A stretch of DNA of 34,924 bases, from positions 1-34,924 of the forward strand of contig DIYR01000022.1 in the NCBI GenBank assembly GCA_002429085.1, read 5' to 3'. The notes beneath the pieces were generated by a model that was not told the DNA's origin, did not search any database, and worked only from the letters and a program-made list of their open reading frames with translations. Shown piece after piece: positions 32,469 through 34,924 of the stretch (position 1 is the stretch's first letter; every line of letters begins with the position of its first letter). Both the position numbers and the translations under genes were made by a program. The stretch comes from Flavobacteriales bacterium UBA6049 (GTDB taxonomy: Bacteria > Bacteroidota > Bacteroidia > Flavobacteriales_G > Salibacteraceae).

Positions 32469-33162
32469 CAAATACAGCAGGTTTCTTATTCAAATCAACT
32501 TTGGTAGTGTTCCATTCACTTATTGTCATGGTACGCTGAAAGGCATCAGGCAAGGTTAAGTTCATACTAATGTGTAATAGAGTATCTGGTCTGCAAGTTT
32601 TTAATATGTCTTGAAACATGGCCGTATTTCTATAAGGTGTTTCAATAAAAAGTTGCGTTTGCTTGAATTGCCTACTTGTTCTTTCTAACTGTTGAAGTGA
32701 TTTTATACGATCTTTTGATTCTCGTGGTAAATAACCAACAAAAGCAAATGATTGTCCATTTAGTCCACTTCCCATGAGTGCTAGTAGGAGAGAAGATGGG
32801 CCAATTAAAGGAACAACCTCTAATTGGAATTCATGTGCAATCTTTACAATGTCAGCACCAGGGTCAGCAACTCCTGGACATCCAGCTTCAGAAATAATTC
32901 CGATGTTTTTACCACCAACAGCTTCTTGCACAAAAGCTAATTTATCAGCCATTGTGGTACGTTTATTCAATTCTTCAAATGGCAAGTCGTCAAACGATTT
33001 GTCGAAGCCAATACTTCGTAAAAAACGCCTAGCAGATTTAGCCTTTTCTACTAAGAACAAATCAACTTGATTGATGATTTCTAGTTGACCACTAGGAATA
33101 TTCAACTTAGGAGAAGATGGTCCAAGCATGCTTGGAATAAGGTATACTTTACCTAACGTCAT
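32452..33162 (-). CDS. RsmI-like SAM-dependent methyltransferase (tetrapyrrole methylase fold)
   Basis: 236 residues. The fold's motifs are LGKVYLIPSMLG, a helix EKAKSARRFL, the GIISEAGCPGVADPGADIV segment with the family glycine loop, and VPLIGPSSLLLALMGSGLNGQSFAFVGYLP. FIETPYRN is also typical of RsmI, which 2'-O-methylates C1402 of 16S rRNA. The protein is about 40-50 residues shorter than standard RsmI and lacks its C-terminal extension, as in a second Bacteroidota paralogue; rRNA target therefore uncertain. The start overlaps the stop of the phosphatase gene by 4 nt. Confidence 0.83.
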   Translation of the reverse strand: MTLGKVYLIPSMLGPSSPKLNIPSGQLEIINQVDLFLVEKAKSARRFLRSIGFDKSFDDLPFEELNKRTTMADKLAFVQEAVGGKNIGIISEAGCPGVADPGADIVKIAHEFQLEVVPLIGPSSLLLALMGSGLNGQSFAFVGYLPRESKDRIKSLQQLERTSRQFKQTQLFIETPYRNTAMFQDILKTCRPDTLLHISMNLTLPDAFQRTMTISEWNTTKVDLNKKPAVFAILSL

Positions 33163-33620
33163 TTATGATTTGCAATTAATGTTTTAGCAGAGTTTTGAAG
33201 CAATTGGTAAACAAGTTCAAACCCATCTTCAGAGCCGTAGTAGGGGTCTGGAACTTCTAGAGTTTCTTCTGTACCTAACTTCAAGAATAGCTGTACTTTA
33301 TTTTTGTGTTCTTCTGTTTGAGCCATAGCCATCACATCTTTTAAGTTAGAGAGATCCATTACATAGATTTCGTCAAACTCGTTGAAATCAGATTGTGAAA
33401 AAGCACGAGAACGTAAATCAGAGATATCAATTCCTTTTTCTTTCATTTTGGCTTGAGCTCTCAAATCAGGAGCCTCACCTGCATGATAGCCACTTGTACC
33501 GCATGAGTCAACATCTAAGCGAACAAATTGGTTTTCGGCTAAGTGTCTAACTAAGCCATGCGCCATTGGAGATCGACAAATATTGCCTAAACAAACAAAA
33601 AGAATTTTAGAGGTATTCAT
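33159..33620 (-). CDS. low-molecular-weight protein-tyrosine-phosphatase
   Basis: 153 residues from the ATG at 33620; a TTG six codons upstream is disregarded. The P-loop CLGNICRS (Cys 10, Arg 16) opens the protein and the general acid Asp is in VPDPYYGSEDGFE. FDEIYVMDLSNL matches the central strand. Such enzymes dephosphorylate tyrosines, often on exopolysaccharide kinases, or arsenate in related forms. Four-nucleotide overlap with the methyltransferase gene indicates one operon. Confidence 0.93.
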   Translation of the reverse strand: MNTSKILFVCLGNICRSPMAHGLVRHLAENQFVRLDVDSCGTSGYHAGEAPDLRAQAKMKEKGIDISDLRSRAFSQSDFNEFDEIYVMDLSNLKDVMAMAQTEEHKNKVQLFLKLGTEETLEVPDPYYGSEDGFELVYQLLQNSAKTLIANHK

Positions 33621-33641
33621 AAGGTTGACTCTGAACAAACG

Positions 33642-33684
33642 AAACTAAAAAAAAGCAGCTACTGCGTACGCAATAGCTGCTTTT
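33642..33684 (-). terminator. dnaA terminator with a nested palindrome
   Basis: AAAAGCAGCTA (33651-33661) pairs with TAGCTGCTTTT (33674-33684); on the minus strand the stem runs into a T-rich tract. The 12-nt loop holds the perfect palindrome TGCGTACGCA (33663-33672), giving a second helix on top. It ends the dnaA transcript 24 nt after its stop. Confidence 0.82.
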
Positions 33685-33707
33685 CTATATTAGAATAGTT
33701 GCAATTC

Positions 33708-34924
33708 TTATTGAATCGCAATTTTCTTTTCTAAATCACTGATGTAACCTTTGAATCTCTTATCAGTTTCCATCAAGTTATTTACAGTTTTGCAAGCATG
33801 TAAAACTGTTGCGTGATCTTTACCTCCGCAGTGGGCACCAATGCTCGCTAAACTTGCTTTAGTCATTTGTTTTGCAAAGTACATTGCAATCTGACGAGCC
33901 TGAACCACCTCACGTTTTCTAGTTTTAGATTTCAACAATTCAATTGGTAAGTTGAAATAATCACACACCACTTTTTGGATGTAATCTATAGAAACTTCTC
34001 GTGCAGTGTTTTTCACGAACTTGTCTATCATCTGCTTCGCAAGATCCAATGTAATGGCTTTCTTGTTCAATGATGATTGAGCGATTACAGATATTAAAGC
34101 ACCTTCTAATTCACGAATGTTCGTTGTGATACTGTAAGCCAAGTATTCAACTACATCTTTAGGAAGCTCAATCCCTTCGATGTACATCTTCTTCTGAAGA
34201 ATAGCAATACGAGTTTCTAATGAAGGAACTTGTAAGTCTGCACTTAATCCCCATTTGAAGCGAGATAGTAACCTCTGCTCAATTCCTTGCATTTCAACAG
34301 GTGGCTTATCACTGGTTAATACCAATTGCTTTCCTGTTTGGTGTAAGTGATTAAAGATGTGGAAGAATACATCTTGCGTTTTCTCTTTGCCCGCAAAGAA
34401 CTGTACATCATCAATGATCAATACGTCAATCATTTGATAGAAGTGTATAAAGTCGTTTTGCGAGTTATTTCTTACCGATTCAATAAACTGTTGCGTAAAC
34501 TTCTCAGAGCTTACATACAATACTGTTTTGTTCGGATGATTATTCTTGATTTCAATACCAATGGCATGTGCCAAATGGGTTTTCCCCAAACCAACTCCAC
34601 CATAAATCAATAATGGGTTAAAGGCAGTGCCACCAGGTTTACTTGCCACGGCAAAACCAGCAGATCTTGCTAAACGGTTACATTCACCTTCTACATAGTT
34701 TTCAAAACTGTAGTTTGGATTTAATTGGGAGTCTACTGCAACTTTCTTTAATCCAGGAATAATGAATGGGTTCTTAATACCACGTTGCCCACCAACTTCT
34801 ACAGGCATAGCTACAGAAGGGTTTTTCATAGCGCTACGATGGGTGGTTGGTACTCTCATGGTTTGCTGACCACCTTTAGAGGGCTTATTGTAAGAGTTAT
34901 CCATGATAATGGAATACTCCAAAG
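33708..34924 (-). CDS. dnaA: chromosomal replication initiator DnaA (N-terminus beyond window)
   Basis: The last 405 codons of dnaA; the gene continues past the right edge and the codon at 34922 is Leu, not a start. The linker is followed by the AAA+ domain: Walker A GGVGLGKTH, Walker B LIIDDVQFF, sensor 1 LVLTSDKPP, Arg finger region LLSRFKWGL, and sensor 2 TTNIRELEGAL. Domain IV carries the DnaA-box-binding signature GGKDHATVLHA. DnaA-ATP melts the origin for replication. The Gly/Pro-rich linker with many Asn is typical of Bacteroidota. Confidence 0.97.
   Translation of the reverse strand, partial: LEYSIIMDNSYNKPSKGGQQTMRVPTTHRSAMKNPSVAMPVEVGGQRGIKNPFIIPGLKKVAVDSQLNPNYSFENYVEGECNRLARSAGFAVASKPGGTAFNPLLIYGGVGLGKTHLAHAIGIEIKNNHPNKTVLYVSSEKFTQQFIESVRNNSQNDFIHFYQMIDVLIIDDVQFFAGKEKTQDVFFHIFNHLHQTGKQLVLTSDKPPVEMQGIEQRLLSRFKWGLSADLQVPSLETRIAILQKKMYIEGIELPKDVVEYLAYSITTNIRELEGALISVIAQSSLNKKAITLDLAKQMIDKFVKNTAREVSIDYIQKVVCDYFNLPIELLKSKTRKREVVQARQIAMYFAKQMTKASLASIGAHCGGKDHATVLHACKTVNNLMETDKRFKGYISDLEKKIAIQ

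Overview
The window looks like chromosomal DNA of a Bacteroidota bacterium, probably of the Flavobacteriales. The grounds are AT-rich DNA, several promoters of the Bacteroidota form TTG-N19-TAnnTTTG, mostly absent Shine-Dalgarno sequences, many short-lipobox lipoproteins, a TamB-like giant protein, and an nrnA-FKBP-FKBP-FKBP lipoprotein cluster of the kind seen around gldI in flavobacteria. Most of the content is housekeeping with small accessory genes between.

Layout. 1-5.2 kb: tRNA-Met with a two-way terminator, a PlsC acyltransferase, a DnaQ-type exonuclease/GIY-YIG fusion, an unknown membrane protein, pyrD and an HMG-CoA-lyase-like enzyme. 5.2-7.3 kb: an AT-rich two-gene island, an AAA15/SMC-type ATPase plus an RloB/TOPRIM-like protein, resembling AbiL (RloA/RloB) phage-defence pairs; its promoter is flanked by two copies of one palindrome. 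7.5-16.7 kb: a chromate-transporter gene interrupted by an in-frame TGA, small membrane and secreted proteins, a DUF218 protein, a HAD lipoprotein, a MaoC-like hydratase, an AlkC/AlkD-like HEAT-repeat protein, a DUF1801 protein, and a 2-hydroxyacid dehydrogenase/class III aminotransferase pair. 16.9-23.9 kb: GT-C glycosyltransferase and tsaD, divergent from tamB. 24.0-25.4 kb: asnA with a complex leader. 25.5-35 kb: a frameshifted lipoprotein gene, an AlkB-like dioxygenase, SlyD-like FKBP, fabH, ndk, the nrnA/FKBP operon, an RsmI-like methyltransferase, a low-molecular-weight phosphatase, and dnaA running off the right edge.

Most striking find: the 428-bp gap before asnA (asparagine synthetase A) is not empty. 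A near-consensus promoter drives a 27-codon ORF with 8 Asn codons, followed by alternative RNA pairings and an intrinsic terminator. A second Asn-rich ORF (6 Asn within residues 6-12) and a second terminator-like hairpin follow, then asnA. This reads as a tandem asparagine-responsive attenuator in which ribosome stalling at Asn codons would switch on the enzyme that makes Asn. The coding, hairpins and pairings are visible in the sequence; the regulation itself is inferred.

Other points: the chrA nonsense codon, the frameshift at about 25.62 kb, and several palindromes in intergenic regions that look like operators.
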